In this document: positions 43,822-52,351 of the stretch, piece after piece
Layout of the letters: every line of letters begins with the position of its first letter
How positions within the stretch are numbered: the stretch's first letter is position 1
DNA from: an uncultured bacterium
Lineage (GTDB): Bacteria > Planctomycetota > UBA1135 > GCA-002686595
DNA: 64,000 bases
Assembly: GCA_938075305.1 (NCBI GenBank)
Contig: CALJGV010000010.1
Span: 248,001-312,000, forward strand
Reading direction: 5' to 3'
Made by a program: the position numbers and the translations under genes
The notes under the pieces: model-generated
Database searches by the model: none
Told to the model about the DNA's origin: nothing
What the model saw: only the letters and a program-made list of their open reading frames with translations

Positions 43822-45498
43822 TCAGAATCCCATGTCGCCCATGCCTCCCATGCCGCCCATGCCGCCCATGCCAGCCATGTCATCCATGCCGTCCATTTCG
43901 GGCGGCGCGGACTTGGCCTCGGGCTTGTTGGCAATGAGAGCGTCCGTCGTCAGCAGCAGCGTTGCGACGCTGACCGCGTTGAGGAGCGCGGACTTGGTGA
44001 CCTTGGCCGGGTCGATGATGCCCATCTTGAGCATGTCGTCGTACTGCCCGGAGTACGCGTTGAAGCCATAGGTGGCCTTGCGCTCGCGGGTGACGCGGTG
44101 CGCCACGACGGCGCCGTCGTGCCCGGCGTTCTCAGCAATCTGGCAGAGCGGCCGCGAGAGGGCCTCGTAGAGGGTGTCGATGCCGAGGTTGTAGTCGACG
44201 TCGTCCCGGAGCTTGAGGTCGAGGACGACCTCGCGGGCGCGCAGGAGCGCGACTCCGCCGCCGGGCAGGACGCCCTCTTCGACCGCGGCGCGGGTGGCGT
44301 GCAGGGCGTCCTCGATGAGGGCTTTGCGCTCCTTCACCTCGGTGTCCGTGGCGCCGCCGACGTTGATCTGGGCGATCCCGCCGGTGAGCTTCGCGAGGCG
44401 CTCCTGGAGCTTCTCGCGGTCGTAGTCGGAGGTGGTGTTCGCGATCTCGCTGCGGATCTGGGTCACGCGGCCCTCGACGTCCTCGCGGCGACCCTTGCCG
44501 CCGACGATGGTGGTCGCCTCGCTGGAGACCGTCATCTTCTTGGCGGAGCCGAGGTGCTGGGCGGTGACCTGCTCCAGCTCCATGCCCGTGTCCTTCATGA
44601 TGGCCGTGGCGCCGGTGAGGGCCGCCAGGTCCAGCAGCATCTGCTTGCGGCGGTCGCCGTAGCCGGGGGCCTTGACGGCGCAGACCTGGAGGATGCCGCG
44701 CATCTTGTTCACGACCAGGGTCGCCAGCGCCTCGTTCTCAACGTCCTCGGCGATGATCATCAGCGCCTTGCCGCTCTGCTTCGAGGCCTCGAGGACGGGG
44801 AGCAGCGACTGGACGCTGCTGATCTTGCCCTCGTGGATCAGGATCTGGGCGCCCTCGAACTGGGCCTCCATCTCCTCGGGCGAGGTGACGAAGTGGGGGG
44901 ACAGGAAGCCCCGGTCGAACTGCATGCCCTCGACCACATCCACGGTGGTCTCCATGCTCTTGCCGTCCTCGACGGTGATCACGCCGTCACGGCCGACCTT
45001 CTTCATGGCGTCGGCGATGAGCTTGCCAACCACCGGATCGTTGTTGGCGGAGACCGTGGCGATCTGCTTGATCTCGTCGTTGCCGCCGACCTGCTTGGCC
45101 ATCTGCTCGAGCTTGGCGATCACCTTGGCGGAGCCGTCGTGCATCGCGGCGTTCATCCGCGCGGGGGCGGCGCCGGCCGTGATCGCCTTCAGGCCCCCGG
45201 CGAAGAGGGTGCGGGTGAGCAGGGTCGCCGTGGTGGTTCCGTCACCGGCCACGTCGCTGGTCTTGCTCGCGACCTCCTTCACCAGCTGAGCGCCCATTTG
45301 CTCGTAGGGGTTCTGGAGCTGGATCTCCTCCGCGACGGTGACCCCGTCCTTGGTGACGGTGGGAGCGCCCCAGCCCTTGTCGATGACCGCGTTCCGGCCG
45401 CGGGGCCCGAGGGTGGTGGTGACCGCCTTGGCGAGCTTGTCGACGCCGCGGAGGATCGCCTCACGCGCGTCGGACTCGAAAACCATCTGCTTGGCCAT
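43822..45498 (-). CDS. groEL: Chaperonin GroEL (paralog with GGM tail)
   Basis: A 558-residue chaperonin with [32 protein letters not shown] and [12 protein letters not shown]. The C-terminal tail is Met/Gly rich ([18 protein letters not shown]), the standard flexible tail. Sequence differences from the downstream paralog are spread over its whole length, so the pair is an old duplication. The ATG at 45498 is set by the conserved start MAKQMVF. The upstream in-frame extension is shadow sequence. It is the first gene of the cluster. No complete CIRCE repeat is seen in its upstream region. Confidence 0.96.
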   Translation of the reverse strand: MAKQMVFESDAREAILRGVDKLAKAVTTTLGPRGRNAVIDKGWGAPTVTKDGVTVAEEIQLQNPYEQMGAQLVKEVASKTSDVAGDGTTTATLLTRTLFAGGLKAITAGAAPARMNAAMHDGSAKVIAKLEQMAKQVGGNDEIKQIATVSANNDPVVGKLIADAMKKVGRDGVITVEDGKSMETTVDVVEGMQFDRGFLSPHFVTSPEEMEAQFEGAQILIHEGKISSVQSLLPVLEASKQSGKALMIIAEDVENEALATLVVNKMRGILQVCAVKAPGYGDRRKQMLLDLAALTGATAIMKDTGMELEQVTAQHLGSAKKMTVSSEATTIVGGKGRREDVEGRVTQIRSEIANTTSDYDREKLQERLAKLTGGIAQINVGGATDTEVKERKALIEDALHATRAAVEEGVLPGGGVALLRAREVVLDLKLRDDVDYNLGIDTLYEALSRPLCQIAENAGHDGAVVAHRVTRERKATYGFNAYSGQYDDMLKMGIIDPAKVTKSALLNAVSVATLLLTTDALIANKPEAKSAPPEMDGMDDMAGMGGMGGMGGMGDMGF

Positions 45499-46009
45499 GG
45501 GTGTCTGAGCTTGTTGTCTACGGGGAGTCGGGGAGCGGCGCCGCGGTGCGCGGCGCGCGCGTGGTTGGGAGCCGGGGTGGGTGTGCCCGGCGATGAACGG
45601 GGCCGAGTGCAAAGGCCGTGCCGAGCGTCCAAGGGGGCGCTCCGGGCCCCCCAGCGCTGCCGAAGTGGCAGGGAGCGCCCCTGACCCCGAGGTCCGCTGC
45701 CGATTTGACCGCTCGGGTCCGGTGCGGGGGGGCCCGAGCACGCCTGGGGCGGGCGAGGGGGGGCAGCCTGGACCCGGCGGGGCCCGACTGGTGCGACCGT
45801 GCGCCGCCTGGCGTGCCGGGGCGAAGGCCTGGCCGGACCCGGTGTAGACCCTTGGCGTCGGCTCACCCCGAGCGGGTAGGTTTGGTCGCGGCCCCTCGCC
45901 GGCCCCCCCCGACCATGGCTGTCCCCGCCCCCCTTCGTCCCCAGCAGGCCGCTCCCCGCCCACACCGGGTGGCCTCGATGACCCCGTGCCCTCGCGGGGG
46001 GAGGTGGTC
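45499..46009. promoter_or_regulatory. Noncoding divergent region between groEL and a methyltransferase gene
   Basis: This stretch of about 500 bp has no supported gene. On the minus strand there is a single GCACTC at 45615-45620, resembling half of a CIRCE element, but the matching GAGTGC arm is missing. A TAGACA lies 17 nt before the groEL ATG. On the plus strand TTGGCG and TAGGTT are spaced 19 bp apart near 45853-45883, a possible promoter for the methyltransferase gene. None is convincing. Confidence 0.3.
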
Positions 46010-46822
46010 TTGAGCTCGGCCAGCGAACCGACCGGCCCCGACGGTCTCGACCAGGTCGCCGCCCGCAAGCTCCCCCACGAGGAGGAGCACCTGGCGGCGC
46101 TGGAGCGCATGGCGGGCCTGGAGCCCTACTACCGCTGGGTCGCCGAGCTCGCCGAGGCCCTCAACGGCGGCCCGCTTGGGTCGCGCATCCTCGACGCGGG
46201 CTGCGGGATCGGGAACTTCGTGGAGATCATGCGGCACCGCGCCGACGAGGTGCTGGCCGTGGACCTCTCGCCCAGGAACGTCGCGGTCCTCCAGCGCCGC
46301 TTTCAGGGCGTGGACGGGGTCGAGGTGCTCCAGACGGACCTCGACGCGCAGCGGGAGGAGCTGCGCGCGCGGTGTGTCGACGCCGTGGTCTGCCTCGACG
46401 TCCTCGAGCACATCCAGGATGACCTCTCCCTCCTGAGGAGCTTCGCGGGGATCCTGCCCACCGGAGGCACGCTCTTCATCAAGGTCCCTGCCCACCAGTG
46501 GCTGTTCGGATCCGTGGACGTCGCCTCGGATCACCTCCGGCGCTACAGCCGCGCAGACCTCGTCGCCAGGGTCGAGGAGGCGGGCTTCCACGTTCGGGCG
46601 GCGCGCTACATGAACCTCGCCGGGGTCGGCCCCTACCTCCTCAAGAGCCGCATCCTTCGACGGGGCTCCACCTTCTCCAGCTCCTTCAACGAGGGTCAGC
46701 TGCGCTGGATCAAGCGCTCCATCGGGGCCTTCCGGTTCGTCGACCGAGCCACCGGCTGGGCCGGGCCGGGCGGCGGCCCGCCCGTGGGGCAGTCGGTGGT
46801 CCTGCTGGCGACCCGTCCCTGA
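46010..46822 (+). CDS. Class I SAM-dependent methyltransferase
   Basis: A 270-residue methyltransferase. Motif I is RILDAGCGIGNFVEIM, the acidic ribose ligand is in VLAVDLSPRNVAVL, motif II is DAVVCLDVLEHIQDD, and TLFIKVPAHQWLFGSVD follows. The pattern RRYSRADLVARVEEAGF is shared with methyltransferases linked to polyprenol-phosphate or cell-surface sugars, but the substrate cannot be named. A TTG at 46010 is preferred because GGAGG lies five nt upstream. An in-frame GTG at 45986 would add eight residues. It is divergent from groEL. Confidence 0.8.
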   Translation: MSSASEPTGPDGLDQVAARKLPHEEEHLAALERMAGLEPYYRWVAELAEALNGGPLGSRILDAGCGIGNFVEIMRHRADEVLAVDLSPRNVAVLQRRFQGVDGVEVLQTDLDAQREELRARCVDAVVCLDVLEHIQDDLSLLRSFAGILPTGGTLFIKVPAHQWLFGSVDVASDHLRRYSRADLVARVEEAGFHVRAARYMNLAGVGPYLLKSRILRRGSTFSSSFNEGQLRWIKRSIGAFRFVDRATGWAGPGGGPPVGQSVVLLATRP

Positions 46823-46873
46823 TCCCCCGATCGCGGTCCCGGCTCCGCGGGTGCCATCACGGCCGTGGCAGCC

Positions 46874-46879
46874 TACGAT
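46874..46879 (+). promoter_or_regulatory. -10-like box TACGAT for the NPCBM protein
   Basis: TACGAT lies 6 nt before the ATG at 46886, with no Shine-Dalgarno. Confidence 0.45.
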
Positions 46880-46885
46880 GGGACC

Positions 46886-48157
46886 ATGAATGCGACCCTG
46901 GCCTCCCCGCTCCCCGTGCTGCTCGCGCCCCTAGTGGCGGGATTCATGCTCTCCGTGGCCGTGGGGCAGGACGACGACGAGGGCGGCTCGACCGCCCAGG
47001 CGGAACCCCGCATCGTCCTCGAGGACCTCGCTGGGGAGCGCACCTACCGTGGGGCCGACGCCGGCCCCCTGGGGAGCCTCACAGCCGCCGGCGCCGCCTT
47101 CGCCCGCTTCGAGGGCCTCACAACCATGGAGACCGGCGGTCGCGCCGCGGGGGCCCGCCTCGCTTCGCTGGGGTTGGCGGGGGGCGACCGGCTGAAGGCC
47201 GTGGTCCGCGGTGGTGACGGCGACGTGCTCGACGTCGAGGTCCAACCCGGGGTCGAGCTGTCCCTCTCCATCGATGGGATCCGCTCGATCGTGCACCCCT
47301 CGCGGATCCCGGACTCGGTGACCGAGAGCCCGGTGGCCGGGCCTCCGGCGGACGGTGACCGCCTCTACCTGGTGGCCGCCGACGGCCTCGACCGGGCACA
47401 GGGATTCGTGGAGTCGTTCTCGGCCGACGGGGTGGCGTTCTTCGACGAGCGCCTCGGGCAGCGGACTTACCCCTGGGACCGGGTCGCGGCGCTGTTCATT
47501 GCACCGCTCGACGAGGCCGAGGGCGAGCAGGAGGCCGAGGACGGCGGGGAACGCGTGGCGGTCACCCTGGCTGGTGGCGGCCGGATCAGCGGCACCCTGG
47601 TCCAGCTCGGCCCCCCGGAGGAGGGGGTCCAGATCCGGATCGGGGGCGGTGCGGCGGTGCAGCTACCGGGCGCCATTGTCACCGAGGTTTCCCTCGACGA
47701 CGGTTCCTTCCGGTTCCTGGGCGACGTGGCCCCCGCGGAAGCGGGCAATTCCTCGCCCTTCGGGGACGAGCTGGGCTTCGTTTGGCCCATGCGCGTGGAT
47801 CGCAACTGCCGCGGCGGGCTGCTGTCGGTGGGAGGGTTTGTCTTCGATCGAGGCCTGGGGGTGCACGCCCCGAGCCGGCTCACCTGGGACGTGGGGGGAG
47901 AGTGGGGCTCCCTGCGCCTGATGTGCGGCGTGGATGACTCCGGGCGGAGCGGTTCCCGGGCCGGAGCCGTGCGCTTCCGGGTCCTGGGAGACGGCAAGAC
48001 GCTCTGGGAGAGCGACGTCATGCGGGGAGGTCTCCTGGCCAGCAGGTCCCCGGCGATCCCCCTCGCGGGGGTCGAGGAGTTGGTGCTCGAGGTCGACCCG
48101 GCGGGCGACTTCGTGCTCGACAGGGCCAACTGGATCCGGCCCATGCTGCTCCGCTAG
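46886..48157 (+). CDS. Exported NPCBM-domain protein
   Basis: A 423-residue protein with a signal peptide (LPVLLAPLVAGFMLSVAVG). The C-terminal 125 residues match the NPCBM domain (novel putative carbohydrate-binding module): GGLLSVGGFVFDRGLGVHAP, LRLMCGVDDSGRSGS, VRFRVLGDGKTLWES and ELVLEVDPAGDFVLDRANW. The middle region has beta-rich blocks such as DGVAFFDERLGQRTYPWDRV and RISGTLVQLG. It probably binds glycans outside the cytoplasm. No glycosidase domain is attached. This is typical of planctomycete proteins where NPCBM is fused to uncharacterised N-terminal parts. Confidence 0.8.
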   Translation: MNATLASPLPVLLAPLVAGFMLSVAVGQDDDEGGSTAQAEPRIVLEDLAGERTYRGADAGPLGSLTAAGAAFARFEGLTTMETGGRAAGARLASLGLAGGDRLKAVVRGGDGDVLDVEVQPGVELSLSIDGIRSIVHPSRIPDSVTESPVAGPPADGDRLYLVAADGLDRAQGFVESFSADGVAFFDERLGQRTYPWDRVAALFIAPLDEAEGEQEAEDGGERVAVTLAGGGRISGTLVQLGPPEEGVQIRIGGGAAVQLPGAIVTEVSLDDGSFRFLGDVAPAEAGNSSPFGDELGFVWPMRVDRNCRGGLLSVGGFVFDRGLGVHAPSRLTWDVGGEWGSLRLMCGVDDSGRSGSRAGAVRFRVLGDGKTLWESDVMRGGLLASRSPAIPLAGVEELVLEVDPAGDFVLDRANWIRPMLLR

Positions 48158-48190
48158 GGGCAGACCTGAGGGCCCTGGGCGCCCGGCCGA

Positions 48191-49177
48191 TCAGGAGCCG
48201 ACCACAGCGCGGTCCCCGCCAGCGGGCAGGCTGCGGAAGTAGACGCCCTGGTTCCCCCCGCGCCCCTTGGCGGCGTGGAGAGCCTGCTCCGAGTGGAGCC
48301 GAAGCTCCTCCAGCGTCCCCAGGTCTCGGCCATCGTAGGTCTCGAAGCCGAGGCTCCCCGAGACTCGAATCGAACGCCGCGGGTCCCCGCGTCGCTGGTC
48401 CACGAAGGGCCGCAGGCCGGTGGGGGGGCCGCTCAGCCCGCGGATCCGCGTGGCGAGTCGCGCCACCACCCGGGCGGCGTCCACCCGGGAGGTGAAGGGC
48501 AGGATGAGGGCGAACTCGTCGCCCCCGAGCCGGCCGCCGATGTCCTCCTCGCGGAGGCTCGTCCGAATGGTCTCACCGACACGGGCGATCACCTCGTCGC
48601 CCACGGTGTGGTCGAACTCCTTGTTGACGCGCCCGAAGTCATCGAGGTCGATCAGGATGAGCGCCAGCTCGAGCCGGTGACGTTGGGTGGCCGAGAAGTG
48701 TTCGCGGAGCCGCTCGCCGAAGGGGCGCGGACGCAGGAGCCCGGTCAGGTCATCGTGGGAGGCCTGATAGCGGGCCTTCGCCAGCTGGCTGAGCACGTCG
48801 GCCCGCTCCAGCAGCTGCTCGGCCCGCAGCAGAAACTCCTCCACGGGCGCGTCGGTTCGCACCATGTCCCAGGGCGTCCCGCGGATGGTTCGCCCCGCGA
48901 TGATCGTCGACATGGCCTCGGCGTCGTCGGTCACCAGGAGCACAGGGATCGGCCTCGGGCGGTCGGCGATGCGCGGCACCATGTCGCGGTCGAGGAGTTC
49001 GAACTGGTCCCTCTCGAGGACCAGCAGCTCCACCTCACCCCGCCTCATGAGGCTCCGGGTGGTCTCCGGGGTCGAGCTCGGCACCAGCTCCAGCCCCAGC
49101 GCCTCCAGCGGGCGCAACGCCTCGCGGAGTCCAGAGTTGCCGTGGTCGGCGATGAGCAGGCGGGTGGGAAGGGTCAC
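48191..49177 (-). CDS. Diguanylate cyclase with receiver-like N-terminus
   Basis: A 328-residue protein that should make cyclic di-GMP. The C-terminal GGDEF domain begins with ASHDDLTGLLRPRPF. The active site is GGRLGGDEFALILP, and the inhibitory RxxD site lies five residues before it (REED), so product feedback is likely. The N-terminal 125 residues look like a receiver (TRLLIADHGNSGLREAL, ELLVLERDQFE, PVLLVTDDAEAM). Glu appears at the phosphoacceptor position, so the domain may not be phosphorylated. A coiled linker AEQLLERADVLSQLAK joins the two. It starts at GTG 49177. Confidence 0.88.
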   Translation of the reverse strand: MTLPTRLLIADHGNSGLREALRPLEALGLELVPSSTPETTRSLMRRGEVELLVLERDQFELLDRDMVPRIADRPRPIPVLLVTDDAEAMSTIIAGRTIRGTPWDMVRTDAPVEEFLLRAEQLLERADVLSQLAKARYQASHDDLTGLLRPRPFGERLREHFSATQRHRLELALILIDLDDFGRVNKEFDHTVGDEVIARVGETIRTSLREEDIGGRLGGDEFALILPFTSRVDAARVVARLATRIRGLSGPPTGLRPFVDQRRGDPRRSIRVSGSLGFETYDGRDLGTLEELRLHSEQALHAAKGRGGNQGVYFRSLPAGGDRAVVGS

Positions 49178-49296
49178 GGGGGAGTCAGGTCTCGGCGCGG
49201 CGCCGCGGCCTTATGACGTCGCATTGTAGCCCGGAAGTCCAGGCTTGATGGATCCCTTGGGGGGACACCTTGAATGGGGCCGCAGACCGGGAAAGC

Positions 49297-49324
49297 TGGA
49301 CTTTCGAAGGCCCCCCCGTACACT
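49297..49324 (+). promoter_or_regulatory. Promoter for rpsB
   Basis: TGGACT (49297-49302), 16-bp spacer, TACACT (49319-49324). The predicted start near 49331 leaves a leader of about 55 nt before the rpsB ATG. Confidence 0.45.
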
Positions 49325-49385
49325 CTTCCGCTCGTTTCCGGCCGTCTCGTTCGGCGACCGGACTTACCCCTGTTTCGAGGACCCC

Positions 49386-50363
49386 ATGAGTAATATCAAC
49401 GCACAGAAGCTGATCGAAGCTGGCGTGCACTTCGGATGCCGCGTGTCGCGGTGGAATCCGAAGATGGCCCCCTACATCCACGGCCGGCGCGGAATGATCC
49501 ACGTGATCGACCTCCGTGAGACCGTCAAGGGCCTTCTCCGAGCCCAGAACCTGCTGTTCCAGATCGCTTCGGAGGGCCAGACGGTCCTCTGGGTCGGGAC
49601 CAAGCGCCAGGTCAAAGGCGTGATCGAGGACGCCGGTCAGCGCACCGGCATGCCGATCGTCACCGAGCGTTGGATCGGCGGCACGCTGACCAACTTCAGC
49701 GTCATCCGCAGCCGACTGAAGCGCCTCGCGCAGCTTGAGGCCATCGACGAGAAGGCGATCGAGCAGCAGAAGCTCACCAAGAAGGAGGTCGCGCAGATCA
49801 ACCGCGAGCTCCGCAAGATCACCCGCAACCTGGGCGGCATCCGCGAGATGGACCGCATGCCCGGCGCCATGGTGGTGGTCGACCCGTCCCGTGAAGGCAA
49901 CGCGATCCGCGAGGCCCGCAAGATGGGCATCGTGGTCATCGGCCTCCTGGACACCGACTGCGACCCGAACGACGTGGACATCGTCATCCCGGGAAACGAC
50001 GACGCGCTCAAGTCTGTGCGTCTGCTCATCGAGGAGCTCGTGGACTCGGTCGAGGCCGGCGCCCACCAGCACACCGACAACATGCAGGCCGTCGGCTCTG
50101 CCGAGCGGAGCTCCGATGAGGAGGTGATCCCCGGTGACGAGGTCCGTCCGACCACCGGCAACAAGCTCCCCGAGCCCATCGCGAAGGCCGCTGAGCCCGC
50201 CGCTGAGCCCGCCGCTGAGCCCGCCGCTGAGCCCGCCGCTGAGCCCGCCGCTGAGCCCGCCGTTGGGGCAGCTGCTGCGCCCGAGCCCGCCGCCGCACCC
50301 GTCGCCGAGGCCCCGGCCGCTCCCGCGGAGGAGCCCAAGCCCGAGGCGCCCGCCGCCGAGTGA
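49386..50363 (+). CDS. rpsB: 30S ribosomal protein S2
   Basis: A 325-residue S2 protein of the small ribosomal subunit. The conserved body covers about residues 1-225: EAGVHFGCRVSRWNPKMAPY, IHVIDLRETVKGL, VLWVGTKRQ, TERWIGGTLTNF, PGAMVVVDPSREGNAIREAR, GLLDTDCDPNDVD and IPGNDDALKSVRL. A C-terminal extension of about 90 residues follows, rich in Ala, Pro and Glu, with six perfect AEPA units. It is probably disordered and surface exposed. tsf, pyrH and frr follow, but terminator-like hairpins lie between rpsB and tsf. Confidence 0.97.
   Translation: MSNINAQKLIEAGVHFGCRVSRWNPKMAPYIHGRRGMIHVIDLRETVKGLLRAQNLLFQIASEGQTVLWVGTKRQVKGVIEDAGQRTGMPIVTERWIGGTLTNFSVIRSRLKRLAQLEAIDEKAIEQQKLTKKEVAQINRELRKITRNLGGIREMDRMPGAMVVVDPSREGNAIREARKMGIVVIGLLDTDCDPNDVDIVIPGNDDALKSVRLLIEELVDSVEAGAHQHTDNMQAVGSAERSSDEEVIPGDEVRPTTGNKLPEPIAKAAEPAAEPAAEPAAEPAAEPAAEPAVGAAAAPEPAAAPVAEAPAAPAEEPKPEAPAAE
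50190..50261 (+). repeat. Six perfect 12-bp tandem repeats in rpsB
   Basis: Unit GCTGAGCCCGCC, six identical copies in frame, encoding Ala-Glu-Pro-Ala each time. Perfect identity at the DNA level suggests recent slippage expansion; the flanking Ala/Pro-rich sequence is a diverged version. Confidence 0.9.
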
Positions 50364-50369
50364 CGCTTC

Positions 50370-50396
50370 GGCGCGGGGGACTCTCTCCCCCGCGCC
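50370..50396 (+). terminator. Hairpin 1 after rpsB
   Basis: GGCGCGGGGGA (50370-50380) pairs with TCCCCCGCGCC (50386-50396) around CTCTC, 7 nt after the rpsB stop. Confidence 0.6.
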
Positions 50397-50406
50397 GTCC
50401 ATCCAT

Positions 50407-50439
50407 CACCCGCCGCGCTTCCGCGCGACGGGTGCTTTT
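50407..50439 (+). terminator. Intrinsic terminator 2 after rpsB
   Basis: A stem of 11 bp with one mismatch (CACCCG...CGGGTG, inner CGCGC/GCGCG, loop TTCC) is followed by CTTTTC. This is the best rho-independent terminator in the window and separates rpsB from tsf. Confidence 0.75.
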
Positions 50440-50446
50440 CCAAATC

Positions 50447-50463
50447 CCTCGTGATTCACGAGG
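50447..50463. promoter_or_regulatory. Palindrome CCTCGTGA-T-TCACGAGG upstream of tsf
   Basis: Two perfect 8-bp arms with a single central base, just after the rpsB terminator and 67 bp before the tsf ATG. It has the shape of a protein-binding operator. Confidence 0.4.
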
Positions 50464-50530
50464 ACCCGCGGGCTGGTCCCGCAACTCCAACCACCATGCG
50501 GCGCCCGTGGCGCCCAACCTCACCCCACCG

Positions 50531-51376
50531 ATGGCTGAGATCACCGCCCAACTGGTCCGGCAGCTCCGCGAGATGAGCGGCGCCGGGATGATGGAGTGCA
50601 AGAAGGCACTCACGGCAACCGACGGCGACCCCGAGGCTGCCCTCGACGAACTCCGCAAGGCGGGGCTCAAGTCGGCTGCCAAGAAGGTCGGTCGCGAGAC
50701 CGCCGAAGGCCGCGTGGCCTTCAAGGTCAGCGACGACGGGAGCAAGGGCGCCATCGTCGCGCTCGCCTCCGAGACGGACTTCCTCGCGTCCACGCCGAAC
50801 TTCGGCGAGTTCCTCGACGCGCTCGTCCAGCACACCTTCGACCACGAGCCCAAGTCCGTGGACGAGATGCTCGGTCAGGCCTGGCACGCCGGGGGCACCG
50901 TTCAGGACGCGCTCACGGCCACCATCGGTGACCTGAAGGAGAACCTCCAGATCGTCGAGGCCTGCGCCTACTCCACCGACAGCGGTCAGGTGGTCGCCTA
51001 CGTGCACCACGACAACAAGAAGGGAGCCCTCGTCAACGTCACCACCGGTGGGGACGCTGCGAAGGCCGCCGAGGTGCTCAAGCAGCTCTGCATGCACATC
51101 GTCGTCTTCAGCCCCTCCGCCCTCGATGAGGGCAGCGTGCCGGCCGAGGACGTGGAGCGCGAGAAGGCGATCATCAAGGACGGTCTCCAGGGCAAGCCCG
51201 AGGAGATCCAGGAGAAGATCATGGTCGGCCGCCTCCAGAAGTTCTTCGGCGAGCGGACCCTGGTCGGCCAGCCCTGGATCATGGACGACAAGACCTCCGT
51301 CGCGAAGGCGCTCGTCCAGGAGCTCGGTGACGGGACCAAGATCGAGGGCTTCACGCGCTGCCAGCTGGGCGGCTGA
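50531..51376 (+). CDS. tsf: Translation elongation factor Ts
   Basis: A 281-residue EF-Ts that recharges EF-Tu with GTP. The N-terminal UBA-like domain begins AEITAQLVRQLREMSGAGMM, with CKKALTATDGDPEAALDELR and the core motif SETDFLAST for contact with EF-Tu. The C-terminal core includes CMHIVVFSPSAL and KFFGERTLVGQPWI. The length is standard. It is preceded by two hairpins and a palindrome and followed by a strong hairpin, so it may be its own transcription unit. Confidence 0.96.
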   Translation: MAEITAQLVRQLREMSGAGMMECKKALTATDGDPEAALDELRKAGLKSAAKKVGRETAEGRVAFKVSDDGSKGAIVALASETDFLASTPNFGEFLDALVQHTFDHEPKSVDEMLGQAWHAGGTVQDALTATIGDLKENLQIVEACAYSTDSGQVVAYVHHDNKKGALVNVTTGGDAAKAAEVLKQLCMHIVVFSPSALDEGSVPAEDVEREKAIIKDGLQGKPEEIQEKIMVGRLQKFFGERTLVGQPWIMDDKTSVAKALVQELGDGTKIEGFTRCQLGG

Positions 51377-51395
51377 TCGAGCCCCGGTCTCCGTG

Positions 51396-51432
51396 GGAGG
51401 GGGCGCTCGCCGGTCTGGCGGGCGCCCCCTCC
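51396..51432 (+). terminator. Hairpin after tsf
   Basis: GGAGGGGGCGC (51396-51406) is complementary to GCGCCCCCTCC (51422-51432). The loop contains a further CGCC/GGCG pairing, and TCGCATTT follows. A strong terminator candidate between tsf and pyrH. Confidence 0.7.
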
Positions 51433-51501
51433 TCGCATTTCCGGCGGCGCCGCGCGGTGGTCTTTTCTGACGGGGGAGGGGTCGGCTGGGAGGCGTGGGG
51501 C

Positions 51502-51507
51502 TAGACT
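51502..51507 (+). promoter_or_regulatory. -10-like box TAGACT upstream of pyrH
   Basis: TAGACT lies 45 nt before the pyrH ATG and after the tsf terminator, consistent with separate transcription. No good -35 is found at the right distance. Confidence 0.35.
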
Positions 51508-51552
51508 GCTCGCGACCCCCCCTGAGCGGCGCTCCCGCGCCCTCCGTTGCCC

Positions 51553-52269
51553 ATGACCTATCGACGCGTTCTATTGAAGATGTCCGGAGAGGCGCTCGGC
51601 GCCGCGGATACCGGCCACGGGATCTCTGCTCCCGACGTGCAGAAGATCGCCCGCCAGGTGGCGCGGGTCTGCGAGCTGGGGGTCGAGGTGGCCATGGTGG
51701 TGGGGGGTGGCAACATCCTCCGTGGCGCGGAGTTCTCCGAGCTCGGGGGGCACCGGGCGAACGCGGACTACATGGGGATGCTCGGCACGGTCATCAACGC
51801 CCTCGCGATGTCCGACGCCCTGGAGAGCCAGGGGCTCGAGACCCGGGTCATGACCGCCCTTGAGATCCGCCAGGTCGCAGAGCCCTTCGTGCGCCGACGC
51901 GCCGAGCGGCACCTTCGCCGCGGCAAGGTCGTGATCCTGGGTGCGGGCACCGGCAACCCGTTCTTCACCACCGACAGCGCGGCGGCCCTGCGCGCCAACG
52001 AGCTCGGCTGCGACGTGTTGCTGAAGGCCACCAAGGTCGATGGCGTTTACTCCGCGGACCCCAAGCTCGACCCGAGCGCCACCCGCTACGAGGACCTCAC
52101 GTACGACGAGGTCCTCCTGAAGAACCTCAAGGTCATGGACAGCACGGCCATCTCCATGTGCCGGGATCACGGGCTCCCCGTGATCGTCTTCGATATGTTC
52201 AAGGAAGGGAACCTCGAGCGCGTCATCGCCGGCGAACGCGTGGGGACCCTCGTGCACACCGCATCCTGA
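51553..52269 (+). CDS. pyrH: UMP kinase
   Basis: A 238-residue hexameric UMP kinase of the amino-acid-kinase family that makes UDP from UMP. RRVLLKMSGEAL, VAMVVGGGNILRG, ANADYMGMLGTVINALAMSD, GAGTGNPFFTTDSAAALRA, LLKATKVDGVYSADP and the C-terminal DMFKEGNLERVIAGERVGT match the family. The ATG at 51553 is preferred to the TTG two codons earlier. frr follows 82 bp downstream. Confidence 0.96.
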   Translation: MTYRRVLLKMSGEALGAADTGHGISAPDVQKIARQVARVCELGVEVAMVVGGGNILRGAEFSELGGHRANADYMGMLGTVINALAMSDALESQGLETRVMTALEIRQVAEPFVRRRAERHLRRGKVVILGAGTGNPFFTTDSAAALRANELGCDVLLKATKVDGVYSADPKLDPSATRYEDLTYDEVLLKNLKVMDSTAISMCRDHGLPVIVFDMFKEGNLERVIAGERVGTLVHTAS

Positions 52270-52351
52270 AGCCACCCTACCGGCGGTGCTCGGCCCCTGG
52301 CCCACCGCGACGACCTCCCAACGAGGGCCCACAGACGGGCCGCGAAGAGAT

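Noticed and set aside
43840-43875. Short tandem repeat at the 3' end of groEL
   Set aside because: This is the normal coding sequence for the Gly-Gly-Met tail of GroEL, not a separate repeat element.
45600-45625. Possible CIRCE element upstream of groEL
   Set aside because: Only one arm-like GCACTC is present on the minus strand. The complementary GAGTGC arm nine bases away is missing.
42178-45684. 1168-codon open frame antisense to both groEL genes
   Set aside because: Shadow frame of two conserved chaperonin genes. High GC makes stop codons rare on the opposite strand, and the translation has no recognisable domain.
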